Below are positions 41,905 to 51,351 of a DNA stretch of 64,000 bases, piece by piece (position 1 is the stretch's first letter; each line of letters starts with the position of its first letter). This stretch comes from Bacillus mesophilus (GTDB lineage: Bacteria; Bacillota; Bacilli; Bacillales; SA4). Made by a program: the position numbers and the translations under genes. The notes below the pieces were generated by a model. That model had not been told where the DNA came from, searched no databases, and was given only the letters and a program-made list of their open reading frames with translations. The stretch is from the NCBI RefSeq assembly GCF_011008845.1, contig NZ_JAAIWM010000001.1, positions 310,001 through 374,000 on the forward strand. The letters are read 5' to 3'.

Positions 41905-43287
41905 ATGAGTAAAACAATGGAGCAAGTTGTAGCACATGCTAAGCATAGAGGGTTTGTATTTCCAGGATCTGAAATATACGGAGGTCTTGCAAACACTTGG
42001 GATTATGGCCCATTAGGTATAGAACTGAAAAACAATGTTAAGAAAGCTTGGTGGCGTAAGTTCATTCAAGAATCACCATATAATGTGGGATTAGATGCTG
42101 CTATCTTAATGAACCCAAAAACGTGGGAAGCTTCAGGCCATATTGGAAATTTCAATGATCCAATGATTGATTGTAAGAAATGTAAAGCAAGACATCGTGC
42201 GGATAAATTGATTGAAAATGCAATTGAGGCAAAAGGTCAGGAACTAATTGTTGATGGTCTCCCTTTCGAAAAAATGGAAGAACTAATTCAGGAACATAAC
42301 ATTGTTTGCCCTGATTGTGGCAGTAATGAGTTTACTGGGATTCGTCAATTCAATTTAATGTTTAAAACGTTTCAAGGCGTAACCGAATCTAGTACTAATG
42401 AAATCTTCTTACGACCTGAGACAGCTCAAGGAATTTTTGTTAACTTTAAAAATGTACAACGATCCATGAGAAAGAAACTTCCATTTGGGATTGGACAAAT
42501 CGGAAAAAGCTTTAGAAATGAGATTACACCAGGTAACTTCACGTTCCGTACAAGAGAATTCGAACAGATGGAGCTAGAATTCTTCTGCAAGCCAGGTGAA
42601 GAATTAGAGTGGTTTACCTACTGGAAAAACACATGTGAACAGTGGTTACTTTCATTAGGTGTATCTGAACAAAATATCCGTTTAAGAGACCACTCAGATG
42701 ACGAACTCTCACATTATAGTAATGCCACTACTGATATAGAATACAAATTCCCATTTGGTTGGGGAGAGCTTTGGGGTGTAGCTTCTCGTACAGACTATGA
42801 TCTTAAGCAACATGCTGAGTTCTCAGGTGAAGACTTCAATTATATTGATCAAGAAACAAATGAGCGCTATGTGCCATTCTGTATCGAGCCATCACTAGGA
42901 GCAGACCGTGTAACACTGGCGTTTATGATTGATGCGTACGAAGAAGAACAGCTTGAAGATGGAACATCAAGAACGGTGATGAGACTTCATCCAGCTCTTG
43001 CACCATATAAGGCTGCTATTTTACCACTTTCTAAAAAGCTATCGGATAACGCAAGAAATGTCTTTGCTGATTTAGCTAAACACTTTATGGTCGACTATGA
43101 TGAGTCGGGATCAATTGGTAAACGCTATCGTCGACAAGATGAAGTGGGTACACCGTTTTGTATCACTTACGACTTTGATTCAGAAGAGGATCAATCAGTT
43201 ACAGTTAGAGACCGCGATACAATGGAGCAACAACGAATCTCCATTCATGAATTAAAAGCTTATATTGAAGAAAAAATTCAATTTTAA
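41905..43287 (+). CDS. glyQS: Glycyl-tRNA synthetase, single-chain dimeric type
   Basis: A 460-residue class II synthetase charging tRNA-Gly. [30 protein letters not shown] (motif 2 region) and [13 protein letters not shown] (motif 3) are visible. This is the homodimer form, unlike the two-subunit glyQ+glyS enzyme of B. subtilis. The ATG at 41905 fits GGAG seven bases before; another ATG at 41902 is adjacent. It is controlled by the T-box leader, with an element inserted before its ribosome binding site. Confidence 0.94.
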   Translation: MSKTMEQVVAHAKHRGFVFPGSEIYGGLANTWDYGPLGIELKNNVKKAWWRKFIQESPYNVGLDAAILMNPKTWEASGHIGNFNDPMIDCKKCKARHRADKLIENAIEAKGQELIVDGLPFEKMEELIQEHNIVCPDCGSNEFTGIRQFNLMFKTFQGVTESSTNEIFLRPETAQGIFVNFKNVQRSMRKKLPFGIGQIGKSFRNEITPGNFTFRTREFEQMELEFFCKPGEELEWFTYWKNTCEQWLLSLGVSEQNIRLRDHSDDELSHYSNATTDIEYKFPFGWGELWGVASRTDYDLKQHAEFSGEDFNYIDQETNERYVPFCIEPSLGADRVTLAFMIDAYEEEQLEDGTSRTVMRLHPALAPYKAAILPLSKKLSDNARNVFADLAKHFMVDYDESGSIGKRYRRQDEVGTPFCITYDFDSEEDQSVTVRDRDTMEQQRISIHELKAYIEEKIQF

Positions 43288-43289
43288 TG

Positions 43290-43314
43290 GATAGGGGCTC
43301 GCCCCTATCTTTTT
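43290..43314 (+). terminator. Terminator of glyQS
   Basis: Stem GATAGGGGC/GCCCCTATC (43290-43298 with 43301-43309), a 2-base loop and T-run. The tight loop may reduce its strength. Confidence 0.8.
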
Positions 43315-43344
43315 CAAGAATCCTGTTTAGAGGTGAGAATTAAT

Positions 43345-44505
43345 ATGGAACACCTAATAAGTTCTAAAGTGAAAAGTATTCAGCTTTCTGGAATTAGAAG
43401 ATTTTTCAATATGGTCTCCGAGTATGATAATGTCATTTCATTAACGATAGGCCAACCAGACTTCCCTACTCCAGAGCATGTTAAACAAGCTGGAATTGAA
43501 GCTATTCAAAATAATTTCACAACCTATACTCATAATGCTGGCTTTCCTGAATTAAGAGATGCGGTATCTCATTTTGTAAAAACAAAATATGACCAACACT
43601 ATGATCCAGCAAATGAAATCATCGTAACCATTGGAGCTAGTCAGGCAATTGATTGTGCCTTCAGAACCATTTTAGATCCTGGTAGTGAGGTGCTTTTACC
43701 TGGTCCTGTATATCCAGGATATGAGCCAATTATTCAGCTTTGTGGAGCTAAACCTATACATATCGACACCCGTTCCAACAATTTTAAATTAACAGCTGAA
43801 TTAATCAAACCTTATCTTACCGATCAAACTAGGTGTATCGTACTACCATACCCATCAAATCCAACAGGTGTTACTTTATCAAAGCAAGAGCTAGAAGAAA
43901 TTGCTAGTCTAGTGAAAGAGAGAGACTTATTTATTCTTTCTGATGAGATTTATAGTGAGCTTGTTTATGAATATACACATCAGTCAATAGCCACTTTTCC
44001 TGGGATGAGGGAAAAAACAATTGTCATTAATGGCTTGTCCAAATCGCATTCAATGACAGGCTGGCGAGTAGGCTTTCTGCTAGCACCTGCAAATATTACT
44101 CAGCATTTATTAAAAGTACATCAGTATAATGTTTCATGTGCTAGCGCAATATCGCAAAAGGCTGCTTACGAAGCTTTAACAGTAGGAATTGATGATGCGG
44201 TTGAAATGCGCAAACTCTACCAGGACAGATTAGAATATGTTCATGAACGGTTACTTAACATGGGAATTGAATCTACTAAACCAACAGGTGCCTTCTACTT
44301 TTTCCCATCAATAGCTAAGTATGGTTTATCGTCCTTTGACTTTGCTTTCAAAATGGTAAAAGAGGCCCGTGTCGCAGTAGTACCTGGTGATGCGTTCTCT
44401 GAGTATGGAGAAGGGTATGTGAGAATTTCATATGCATATTCAATGGATGTCTTAAAAGAAGCTCTAGATCGTATGGAGTCTTTTCTCTCTTCATTAAAAT
44501 CGTAG
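43345..44505 (+). CDS. patA: Aminotransferase PatA (N-acetyl-LL-diaminopimelate aminotransferase)
   Basis: A 386-residue fold-I PLP aminotransferase with TIGQPDFPTPEHVK, PYPSNPTGVT, LSDEIYSELVY and the PLP Lys in NGLSKSHSMTGWR. It is very like B. subtilis PatA, which transaminates N-acetyl-LL-2-amino-6-ketopimelate, the step between DapH and DapL. All three acetylase-branch genes are thus in this window. The ATG at 43345 after AGAGGTGAG is preferred to a GTG upstream. It is 58 bases after glyQS and has its own terminator. Confidence 0.9.
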   Translation: MEHLISSKVKSIQLSGIRRFFNMVSEYDNVISLTIGQPDFPTPEHVKQAGIEAIQNNFTTYTHNAGFPELRDAVSHFVKTKYDQHYDPANEIIVTIGASQAIDCAFRTILDPGSEVLLPGPVYPGYEPIIQLCGAKPIHIDTRSNNFKLTAELIKPYLTDQTRCIVLPYPSNPTGVTLSKQELEEIASLVKERDLFILSDEIYSELVYEYTHQSIATFPGMREKTIVINGLSKSHSMTGWRVGFLLAPANITQHLLKVHQYNVSCASAISQKAAYEALTVGIDDAVEMRKLYQDRLEYVHERLLNMGIESTKPTGAFYFFPSIAKYGLSSFDFAFKMVKEARVAVVPGDAFSEYGEGYVRISYAYSMDVLKEALDRMESFLSSLKS

Positions 44506-44540
44506 TATGACATAGATGTTCAAAACGTAAACTTGGAAAT

Positions 44541-44574
44541 AAACTGAGTGAGGGGTACCTTACTCAGTTTTTTG
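44541..44574 (+). terminator. Terminator of patA
   Basis: Stem AAACTGAGTGAGG/CCTTACTCAGTTT (44541-44553 with 44558-44570, one G-U), then T-run. Confidence 0.88.
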
Positions 44575-44684
44575 CTTTAAAATAACGTACTTTCTTGACT
44601 GGACTTGTATTGTGGAGAGGTATTTCTCTATTTATTCTAGAGAATTCTAGTAAAATTATTGGGAAATTCAGCTACCTAAAGCCT

Positions 44685-44789
44685 AATTGCATAAAAGCTA
44701 GGACTAATTGCACAAAAGTCTTGTAAAATTCCACAAAAGTTTAACCGAATTGCACAAAAGTCAGCAATAATTGCACAAATTCCTCTACC
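44685..44789. repeat. Five iterated repeats at an exact 21-bp period
   Basis: A 14-base core AATTGCACAAAAGT (variants at 1-4 positions) starts at 44685, 44706, 44727, 44748 and 44769. Seven variable bases separate each core. This places each copy two helical turns from the next. It lies between the convergent genes patA and an acyl-CoA ligase. Confidence 0.85.
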
Positions 44790-44800
44790 ACAGCAAACCA

Positions 44801-44833
44801 ACTAAAAAATGCCCAGATTAACTCTGAGCATTT
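44801..44833 (-). terminator. Terminator of the acyl-CoA ligase gene
   Basis: Stem AAATGCCCAGA/TCTGAGCATTT (44807-44817 with 44823-44833, one mismatch), with A-run at 44804-44809 that reads as a U-tract on the minus strand. Confidence 0.8.
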
Positions 44834-44842
44834 CGTGACTCT

Positions 44843-46516
44843 CTAGCTATTTTGCTTTGCCAACTCATCTTCCTGAAGCTTTCTCCATAAAATTTTCCCA
44901 CTACTTGTTTTTGGAAACTCATCGCGGAATTCTATAAATCTAGGATACTTGTATGCAGCCATTCTCTCTTTAGCCCATTCAATAATCTCCTCTTCTGTAA
45001 CCTTACCTTCTTGACCAGACTGAAGGATTACGAAAGCTTTAACTGTTTCTCCTCTTTTCTCATCTGGTACCCCTACAACACAAGCCTGTTGAATAGCTGG
45101 GTGTGCATAAAGTAGTGATTCTACTTCTGTTGGCCACACTTTAAAGCCTGAGGCATTAATCATCCGCTTTAAACGGTCAACCATGAAGAAATAACCTTCT
45201 TCGTCTATTCTACCAATATCTCCTGTTCTAAAAAAACTCTTACCATCTATGGTGATAAACGCATTCTCTGTTTCTTCTGGTCTATTGTAATAGCCCTTGA
45301 ATACCATAGGACCGTTGACAACGATTTCACCAATCTCTCCGGGATCCAGTTCCTGTAAAGTATTCGTGTCAATAATTCTAGCATCTACATCAAAAGCAGG
45401 TACACCCAAGCACTGTAGTTTCGGACGATCTGGTGGATTGAAATGGGTCTGAGCAATGGTTTCTGAAAGACCGTATCCCTCTACAAATTGTAAACCAGTA
45501 AGATTAAAAAGCTTTTCTCCTACAGCAGCTGGTAGAGGAGCACCACCGCCAGATATAGCACCTAAAGACGAAATATCATAGTTAGATAGATTGGGATTTG
45601 ACAAAAAATCAATGAGCATCGTACTAATATTTACCCAATGAGTGCACTTATATTTGCTGATCAACTGACCCGCTAAATCACGATTCCACCTTGTCATACA
45701 AACCATAGTTCCACCAGCTAGAATTGGCGCATGAAAGCTATGGACCATTCCAGTAACATGAAATAAAGGTAGCGTCATTAAATGAACACTATCACTCGTT
45801 GCACTTGACCAGTAATAAGCACCATAAATATTAGCTTGAACCGTTTTATTTGTGTGAATACAGCCCTTAGGTACACCAGTCGTGCCAGAAGTATAAGGCA
45901 ATACAGCCACATCATGACAATCACCTTGATATGCCGAGGCTAGCAGGTCTCTGTTCAAGCTCTCTGACCATGAATAATATCCTGGTCCTTCCAATTTTAT
46001 TGGTGGACTTGATACTTCTAAAGGTGCATGTTCACTTTCTAAGGTAAGGTCAGCATAATCATTATATGAGGCAACCACAATAGACTGTAGACCCGATGTA
46101 TTTATAAGCGGCATTACATTAGGAAGAAGCTCTTGACCAACTAACCCTACTGAAATGCCTCCATCTTTGATGTAAAAAGAAAGTTCTTCTGCTGTATTCA
46201 TAGGATTAATAGGCACAACAACTGCATTTATACGTAAAATCGCATAGAAGGAAATTACAAATTGTGGGGAGTTCTGCATAAGAAGTAGAACACGATCACC
46301 GCGCTGTACACCCATTTCTTGTTCTAGAAATCCAGCGAGTTGGTTTACTTGTGTAAATAGTTCTTTATAGGTAAGCGATCCTCCGTAATAGTGAATAGCT
46401 GTTTTAGAAGGATACCTCTTTGCTGAATACTCAAGATTCTCATAGATGGTTGTTTCAGGGACTGTTAATGAAGTCGTTAATCCTTTTGGCCAATACTCAA
46501 AATGGGCTGTTCTCAT
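44843..46516 (-). CDS. Acyl-CoA synthetase (AMP-forming)
   Basis: A 557-residue ANL-superfamily enzyme activating a carboxylic acid to its CoA thioester. AMP-binding motif YTSGTTGVPKGC, FVEGYGLSETI, YFRTGDIGRID-like FFRTGDIGRIDEEGYF and the C-terminal FPKTSSGKILWRKL with the catalytic Lys are present. Chain length preference is not readable. The ATG at 46516 after AGGAGG is preferred to the frame's earlier start. A cre-like site sits upstream, and it has its own terminator, so it is outside the main operon. Confidence 0.88.
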   Translation of the reverse strand: MRTAHFEYWPKGLTTSLTVPETTIYENLEYSAKRYPSKTAIHYYGGSLTYKELFTQVNQLAGFLEQEMGVQRGDRVLLLMQNSPQFVISFYAILRINAVVVPINPMNTAEELSFYIKDGGISVGLVGQELLPNVMPLINTSGLQSIVVASYNDYADLTLESEHAPLEVSSPPIKLEGPGYYSWSESLNRDLLASAYQGDCHDVAVLPYTSGTTGVPKGCIHTNKTVQANIYGAYYWSSATSDSVHLMTLPLFHVTGMVHSFHAPILAGGTMVCMTRWNRDLAGQLISKYKCTHWVNISTMLIDFLSNPNLSNYDISSLGAISGGGAPLPAAVGEKLFNLTGLQFVEGYGLSETIAQTHFNPPDRPKLQCLGVPAFDVDARIIDTNTLQELDPGEIGEIVVNGPMVFKGYYNRPEETENAFITIDGKSFFRTGDIGRIDEEGYFFMVDRLKRMINASGFKVWPTEVESLLYAHPAIQQACVVGVPDEKRGETVKAFVILQSGQEGKVTEEEIIEWAKERMAAYKYPRFIEFRDEFPKTSSGKILWRKLQEDELAKQNS

Positions 46517-46549
46517 ATAACTTGACCTCCTACACGATATAATAAGTGA

Positions 46550-46563
46550 TGTAAACGCTTCCA
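46550..46563. promoter_or_regulatory. Candidate cre (CcpA) site upstream of the acyl-CoA ligase
   Basis: TGTAAACGCTTCCA matches the CcpA consensus TGWAANCGNTNWCA at all but one position. It lies 34 bases before the start, where CcpA could repress when glucose is present. Confidence 0.5.
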
Positions 46564-46677
46564 ACTTGTTGCGAAAATAAAGAACTTACCTTTATATATT
46601 CAAGAATTTTACAAATTATACGAGGCTTATTATGTAACTTGTATAATTTGTGCTTTTATCATGAGGCTTCCTTCTAT

Positions 46678-46724
46678 CATAAAAAAAATGGAAAGCAGGA
46701 GCTAAACTCTTCCTACTTTCCATT
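46678..46724 (-). terminator. Terminator of the acyl-CoA catabolism operon
   Basis: Stem AAATGGAAAG/CTTTCCATTT (46685-46694 with 46715-46724), extended inward with one mismatch; A-run at 46681-46687 gives a U-tract on the minus strand. It lies just after the quinone-oxidoreductase-like gene. Confidence 0.85.
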
Positions 46725-46757
46725 TCTTTCATGTTCAAGGTTTTTAGATCCCTTTTA

Positions 46758-47741
46758 TTAAGGGACTAATACCAATTTCCCTTGAGTTTGTCTTGATTGT
46801 AGTAGCTTATGTACATTGACGGCGTCATCAAGTGGATAAACCCCTCCAACAATAAGCTTTAGTTGACCCTTTTGTAAATAAGTTAGTAGTTCGATAAGAC
46901 TTTGCTGAAGTAAAGCAGGTTTTCTCATGATTTGTGGCAGGAAGAACCCGATAACGGATTGATTTCTCCCCATTAATAATGATGGATTTAGCTTACTCTG
47001 TTCACCGCTTGCAGCACCAAAGACAACTAATCTACCAAACGTAGCTAAGCATTCCATCGTCTGATTGAATACCTTTCCCCCTACCATTTCAAGCGCTACG
47101 TCCACTCCTTTTCCACCTGTTGCAGCCTTTACCTGCTCCACCCAATCGTCTTCTGTATAATTAATAAGAACATCAGCACCTAGCTCTTTTGCCAAGTCTA
47201 GCTTTTCCTTTGTGCTTGCCGTAGCTATAACTTTACCAGCCCCAAAAAGCTTGGCTAATTGAACAGCTATTGTCCCAACTCCCCCTGCTGCTGCATGAAC
47301 TAATACTGTTTCTCCTTCTTCAAGACGTCCCATCGTTTTTAACACATGATAGGCACTAAGACCTTGTAGTGGAAGGGCAACTGCCTCATTAAAATCAACA
47401 CCATCTGGTAATGGTATAAGTCCTCTTTCATCAGCAATTGTGTATTCTGCATAACCTGTCGCTTTTTTCGTCCCAAGTAATGTTACTACTTTAGCTCCTA
47501 CCTCAATAGAAGTAACAGCACTACCTACCTCTACCACAACACCCGCTACTTCTGCACCGGGAACAAAAGGTAATGGTGTTGGAACGACATATTGACCTTC
47601 TCGTCTAGCTGTGTCAGCATAGTTAACTCCAATTGCCTTTATCTCAATTACAACTTCATTCTCCTCAGGTGTTGGCTTTTCTAATTCAACAATTTCTAAT
47701 ACTTCTGGTCCACCATACTTTGTAAATTGAACTGCTTTCAT
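46758..47741 (-). CDS. Zinc-free MDR reductase (quinone oxidoreductase-like)
   Basis: A 327-residue MDR protein with the NADPH fold (HAAAGGVGTIAVQLAKLFG) and a catalytic domain lacking the zinc ligands, as in quinone oxidoreductases and enoyl reductases. FVPGAEVAGVVVEVG is typical. The start 47741 after GGGAGG agrees; a longer frame overlaps the preceding gene. It is the last gene of the operon, 4 bases after the crotonase. It may reduce an enone or enoyl-CoA intermediate. Confidence 0.85.
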   Translation of the reverse strand: MKAVQFTKYGGPEVLEIVELEKPTPEENEVVIEIKAIGVNYADTARREGQYVVPTPLPFVPGAEVAGVVVEVGSAVTSIEVGAKVVTLLGTKKATGYAEYTIADERGLIPLPDGVDFNEAVALPLQGLSAYHVLKTMGRLEEGETVLVHAAAGGVGTIAVQLAKLFGAGKVIATASTKEKLDLAKELGADVLINYTEDDWVEQVKAATGGKGVDVALEMVGGKVFNQTMECLATFGRLVVFGAASGEQSKLNPSLLMGRNQSVIGFFLPQIMRKPALLQQSLIELLTYLQKGQLKLIVGGVYPLDDAVNVHKLLQSRQTQGKLVLVP

Positions 47742-47745
47742 TGTT

Positions 47746-48525
47746 CTACCTCCCTGAAAATGCTGGTCTTCTTTTTTCAACAAATGCTTGGACACCTTCT
47801 CTATGATCAGTTGTGGTGACCATCATCGCCTGAGTGATTCGTTCTTGCTCAAGCATTTCCTCAAGTGTAGATTGTGGTGCAAGATCTACAAGCTTTTTTA
47901 TCATCCCATATGCGACACTTGGACCATTTGCTAGCTTAGTAGCAAGCTTTACAGTCTCATCCTTTAAAGAATCTAAAGGATATACATGATTAACGATTCC
48001 ATACTCTAATGCCTTCCCCGCTAATAGAGGTTCAGCAGTAAAGAATAGCTCTTTGGCACGATTTGGACCAATTAGTCGAGGTAGGAAATATAATCCTCCT
48101 CCATCCGAAATTAAGCCCACTTGCGCAAAGCTTAAAATGAATTTGCTGTCCTCTGCTGCTAGGATCATGTCTGCTGCTAAAGCAAGATTAAAGCCTGCAC
48201 CAGCTGCAAAGCCATGAACGGATGCGATAATAGGCTTAGGTAGGTTTTTCATAGCTGTAATACATTCGTTTAATTTGCCAATATGGTCATAAACATCCTT
48301 TGGAGAAGTCTTCCCCATCGTTTTCACATCTCCGCCTGCAGTAAAGGCACGGCCTGATCCTGAAAGAACTACTACTCTTATTTCTTCATCTGTGGCAGCT
48401 TTTTTGAATGCATTTGTTAAACCCAAAATCATATCTGGACTAAATGCATTTAAGCTGTCTGGTCGATTTAGTGTTAAAGAAAGTACAGGTCCGTCTTGGT
48501 GGATTAATAAATGTTCAGTTGACAT
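47746..48525 (-). CDS. Crotonase-family protein without the usual hydratase Glu pair
   Basis: A 259-residue crotonase fold: SGRAFTAGGDVKTM oxyanion-hole loop, GFAAGAGFNLALAADM and QVGLISDGGGLYFLPRLIG. The two catalytic Glu of enoyl-CoA hydratase are Asn (FNLAL) and Gln-containing (AQVGL). A later Asp (SDGGG) resembles the isomerase Asp of PaaG-type enzymes. It is more likely a delta-3/delta-2 enoyl-CoA isomerase or thioester-handling enzyme than a hydratase. The ATG at 48525 is preferred for spacing to AAGGAG. Confidence 0.82.
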   Translation of the reverse strand: MSTEHLLIHQDGPVLSLTLNRPDSLNAFSPDMILGLTNAFKKAATDEEIRVVVLSGSGRAFTAGGDVKTMGKTSPKDVYDHIGKLNECITAMKNLPKPIIASVHGFAAGAGFNLALAADMILAAEDSKFILSFAQVGLISDGGGLYFLPRLIGPNRAKELFFTAEPLLAGKALEYGIVNHVYPLDSLKDETVKLATKLANGPSVAYGMIKKLVDLAPQSTLEEMLEQERITQAMMVTTTDHREGVQAFVEKRRPAFSGR

Positions 48526-48613
48526 ATTCATACACTCCTTAAATTTATTGTTTTGGACAGTGTTCGTTCCACTAATGTATATATTCAAAAGCAACAATCT
48601 TTACGAAAAGAGC

Positions 48614-49387
48614 CTAAACAATTAACCAACCACCATCTGCTAATAGATCTGATCCTGTCATATAGGATGCTTCCTTTGAAGCAGCAAAGCAAATTACGCT
48701 GCTTATTTCCTCAGGTCGGCCTACTCGCTTTAGAGCTGTACTTCTTTTGATGGCGTCAACAAATTTATCGTTTTGGAGTCCCTGTTCTGTTAATGGAGTC
48801 TCTACAAACCCTGGAGAAACCGAATTGGCACGAATACCGTAATGAGAAAACTCATTTGCCAGCGCTCTAGTAAAATTGATTACCGCTGCCTTTGCTGCAC
48901 TATAGTGTGGAATCTGCGCGCCAGCCTTATGCCCTGACAAGGAAGCAACGTTAACTACAGAACGGTTTTGAACGCCATTAGATTGACTTCCTTTTACCAT
49001 TACTTCGCCTAACAGCTTTGAAACTAGAAAGACACTTCTTAAATTTACATTTTGAACGGCATCCCAATCTTCAATGGATAGCTTTAGTATTTTGTTATGG
49101 GAAGAACCACCAGCGTTGTTAACAAGAACATGGAGGTCTCCATACGTATCTTTCACATAGTTTGCTAGATCTCTAACATCTTCTTCATCCGTTACGTCCG
49201 CTGCGAAAACCTCCGCACTTGGAATTTTCAACGTATCGTTTATTTCTTGTGCAACACGTTCTAGTTTGGACTTCGTCCTTCCCACAAGAATAACCCTTGC
49301 TCCTTCTTTCGCTAATTGCTTAGCTGTTGCTTCACCAATCCCACTACCAGCTCCCGTAACAACTGCAATGGTTTCATTAAATCTCAT
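48614..49387 (-). CDS. SDR family oxidoreductase
   Basis: A 257-residue classical SDR with TGAGSGIGEATA, NNAGGSS, catalytic YSAAK and C-terminal GRPEEISSVICFAASKEASY. It most likely oxidises a hydroxyacyl-CoA or reduces a ketoacyl-CoA, given its place between an acyl-CoA dehydrogenase and a crotonase. AAGGGGGA precedes the ATG. Substrate not known. Confidence 0.85.
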   Translation of the reverse strand: MRFNETIAVVTGAGSGIGEATAKQLAKEGARVILVGRTKSKLERVAQEINDTLKIPSAEVFAADVTDEEDVRDLANYVKDTYGDLHVLVNNAGGSSHNKILKLSIEDWDAVQNVNLRSVFLVSKLLGEVMVKGSQSNGVQNRSVVNVASLSGHKAGAQIPHYSAAKAAVINFTRALANEFSHYGIRANSVSPGFVETPLTEQGLQNDKFVDAIKRSTALKRVGRPEEISSVICFAASKEASYMTGSDLLADGGWLIV

Positions 49388-49477
49388 GACAACATCCCCC
49401 TTCAGTAATTTGTTTATTCTATTAGTTGTAAAGAATAAGCCTTGATTCGAAGCTGGGTTCTAGTTGTTCTACTGATT

Positions 49478-51250
49478 TTAGCAGCCATACTGATTTGCAT
49501 CGTACATGGCTTCCGCGATATCTCGATTTCTTTGGACAAAGCCTACTGGTTGGAATCTTCCTAAAACGTTATGTAACAGAGCAAGTATAGACTCTAGTTC
49601 ATTACCACTTGTTATACCTGCTACAATTTTTTTAGAAATCCCTTCAACTTCAATAATAGAGTCCTCAACAAACGAGGTTGCTAGATTGATTTTTAGTTGC
49701 TCCTTAGCATCTCCATTTTTCTGAACGGCCTTAACTGAACGATATACAGCTGATTCTGCTGCAAATAAAGTAATTGCAATGTCTGATAAACGCATAATAA
49801 TTTCTTGTTCTTCTACTAATCTCTGCCCTAACTGCTCGTAGGCAATTCCCATACAAAGTAAGAATACCCGACGAATCGTTGCAACAGCTTCCTTTTCTCT
49901 AGCTAATGTTCCTTCGTACGAGACTGCTTGCGATTGTAGTTCTACTCGTGCCTGTTTCACGAGTTCTGCTAAAGGAATTTCACCCTTTAACCCTTTTCTA
50001 AGCACATGAGTCGGAATCAGCAGTCGGTTGATTTCATTCGTACCTTCAAAGATACGATTTATTCTAGAGTCGCGGTACATTTGCTCTACTTTATACTCTT
50101 GTATAAAGCCTGCACCTCCGTGCAACTGTACTGCCTCGTCAACTGCATAATCCAAGGTCTCAGAACCATACACCTTACAAAGGGCACATTCTATGGAATA
50201 TTCCATCAATGCTTTTCCAATCTGTCCAAGATCAGTAGATTCATATAAATCACCTAGGACATCCTCTAGTAGTTGAGCCGTTCGATATTGCAGAGATTCA
50301 GCTGCATATATACGCGCTGCCAACTTAGCTACTTTCTCCTTTGAAGCTCCAAAGTCAGCAATTCGCTTTCCAAACTGTTGTCGCTCTTGAATATACTGAA
50401 CAGTTGTATTAAAGGCATGCTTCGCACCACCCATTGTTGCTGCACCCAAGTTAAATCTACCTAAATTTAAAACATCTAGGGCAATCACATGTCCTTTTCC
50501 AATTTCACCTAATAAGTTTTCAACTGGAACTAGACAATCTTCTAATACTACAGAACGGGTAGATGAACCCTTTATTCCCATCTTCTTTTCTTCAGGACCT
50601 AATGATAAGCCTGGAAAGTCCTTTTCAACAATAAAGGCTGTAAATTTTGTACCATCTACTTTGGCATAAACGATAAATGTGTCAGAGAAAATTGCATTAG
50701 TGATATATAATTTCGTACCATTTAAAATATAATGGGTACCCTCGTCATTAAGTTTTGCTGTTGTTTTAGCAGCTAGTGCATCTGAACCAGAGCCTGGCTC
50801 TGTTAAACAATAAGCTCCTAAATATTCACCAGAAGCAAGCTTCGGTAAATATCTTTTCTTTTGATCCTCATTCCCGAAATACGTAATAGGCAGTGTAGCT
50901 ATACATGTATGGTTTGAATGAGCAACTCCGTATCCACTAGCACGACCAACAGCTTCTCCAACTAAGGCCTTGCTAATTTTGTCAAGCCCTAGCCCTTCAT
51001 ATGCTTCTGGTACACTATGAGCTAGTAAACCAAGCTCCCCTGCCTTATGCAATAGGCTTACAACTCGATCAAAGTCCTGATGTTCAATATCCTCTCGATA
51101 CGGTTCAACCTCTTTTTCAATGAATTGCTTGGCTGTCGAAGCGATCATTCGATGCTCTTCTGTAAAATCCTCAGGAGTAAATAATTCATCAGCCTCAATT
51201 TGTCTAAAAAGAAAGCTTCCTCCGTATTGATTAGATTTGATTGCTACCAT
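49478..51250 (-). CDS. Acyl-CoA dehydrogenase, long-chain (FadE-like)
   Basis: A 590-residue FAD enzyme that makes trans-2-enoyl-CoA. The ACAD core covers about 30-410 with CLTEPGSGSDALA, TKLYITNA, and the catalytic Glu in RIFEGTNEINRLL (about 413). A C-terminal extension of about 170 residues is like very-long-chain ACADs and the B. subtilis FadE protein of similar size. AAAAGGAG precedes the ATG. It is between the ComB-like gene and an SDR. Confidence 0.9.
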   Translation of the reverse strand: MVAIKSNQYGGSFLFRQIEADELFTPEDFTEEHRMIASTAKQFIEKEVEPYREDIEHQDFDRVVSLLHKAGELGLLAHSVPEAYEGLGLDKISKALVGEAVGRASGYGVAHSNHTCIATLPITYFGNEDQKKRYLPKLASGEYLGAYCLTEPGSGSDALAAKTTAKLNDEGTHYILNGTKLYITNAIFSDTFIVYAKVDGTKFTAFIVEKDFPGLSLGPEEKKMGIKGSSTRSVVLEDCLVPVENLLGEIGKGHVIALDVLNLGRFNLGAATMGGAKHAFNTTVQYIQERQQFGKRIADFGASKEKVAKLAARIYAAESLQYRTAQLLEDVLGDLYESTDLGQIGKALMEYSIECALCKVYGSETLDYAVDEAVQLHGGAGFIQEYKVEQMYRDSRINRIFEGTNEINRLLIPTHVLRKGLKGEIPLAELVKQARVELQSQAVSYEGTLAREKEAVATIRRVFLLCMGIAYEQLGQRLVEEQEIIMRLSDIAITLFAAESAVYRSVKAVQKNGDAKEQLKINLATSFVEDSIIEVEGISKKIVAGITSGNELESILALLHNVLGRFQPVGFVQRNRDIAEAMYDANQYGC

Positions 51251-51351
51251 GTTTTGGTCATCTCCTTTTTGATGCTATCTCCTTGTAAATGATGTTCAAA
51301 AAGTCCGGGAAAAATAGCTGTCGAATTTTTTCGTTCCTGTTTTTCCGCTCC

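Noticed and set aside
44685-44789. CRISPR array
   Set aside because: The repeats are 14 bases with 7-base gaps, far too short for CRISPR repeat and spacer lengths, and no cas genes are near.
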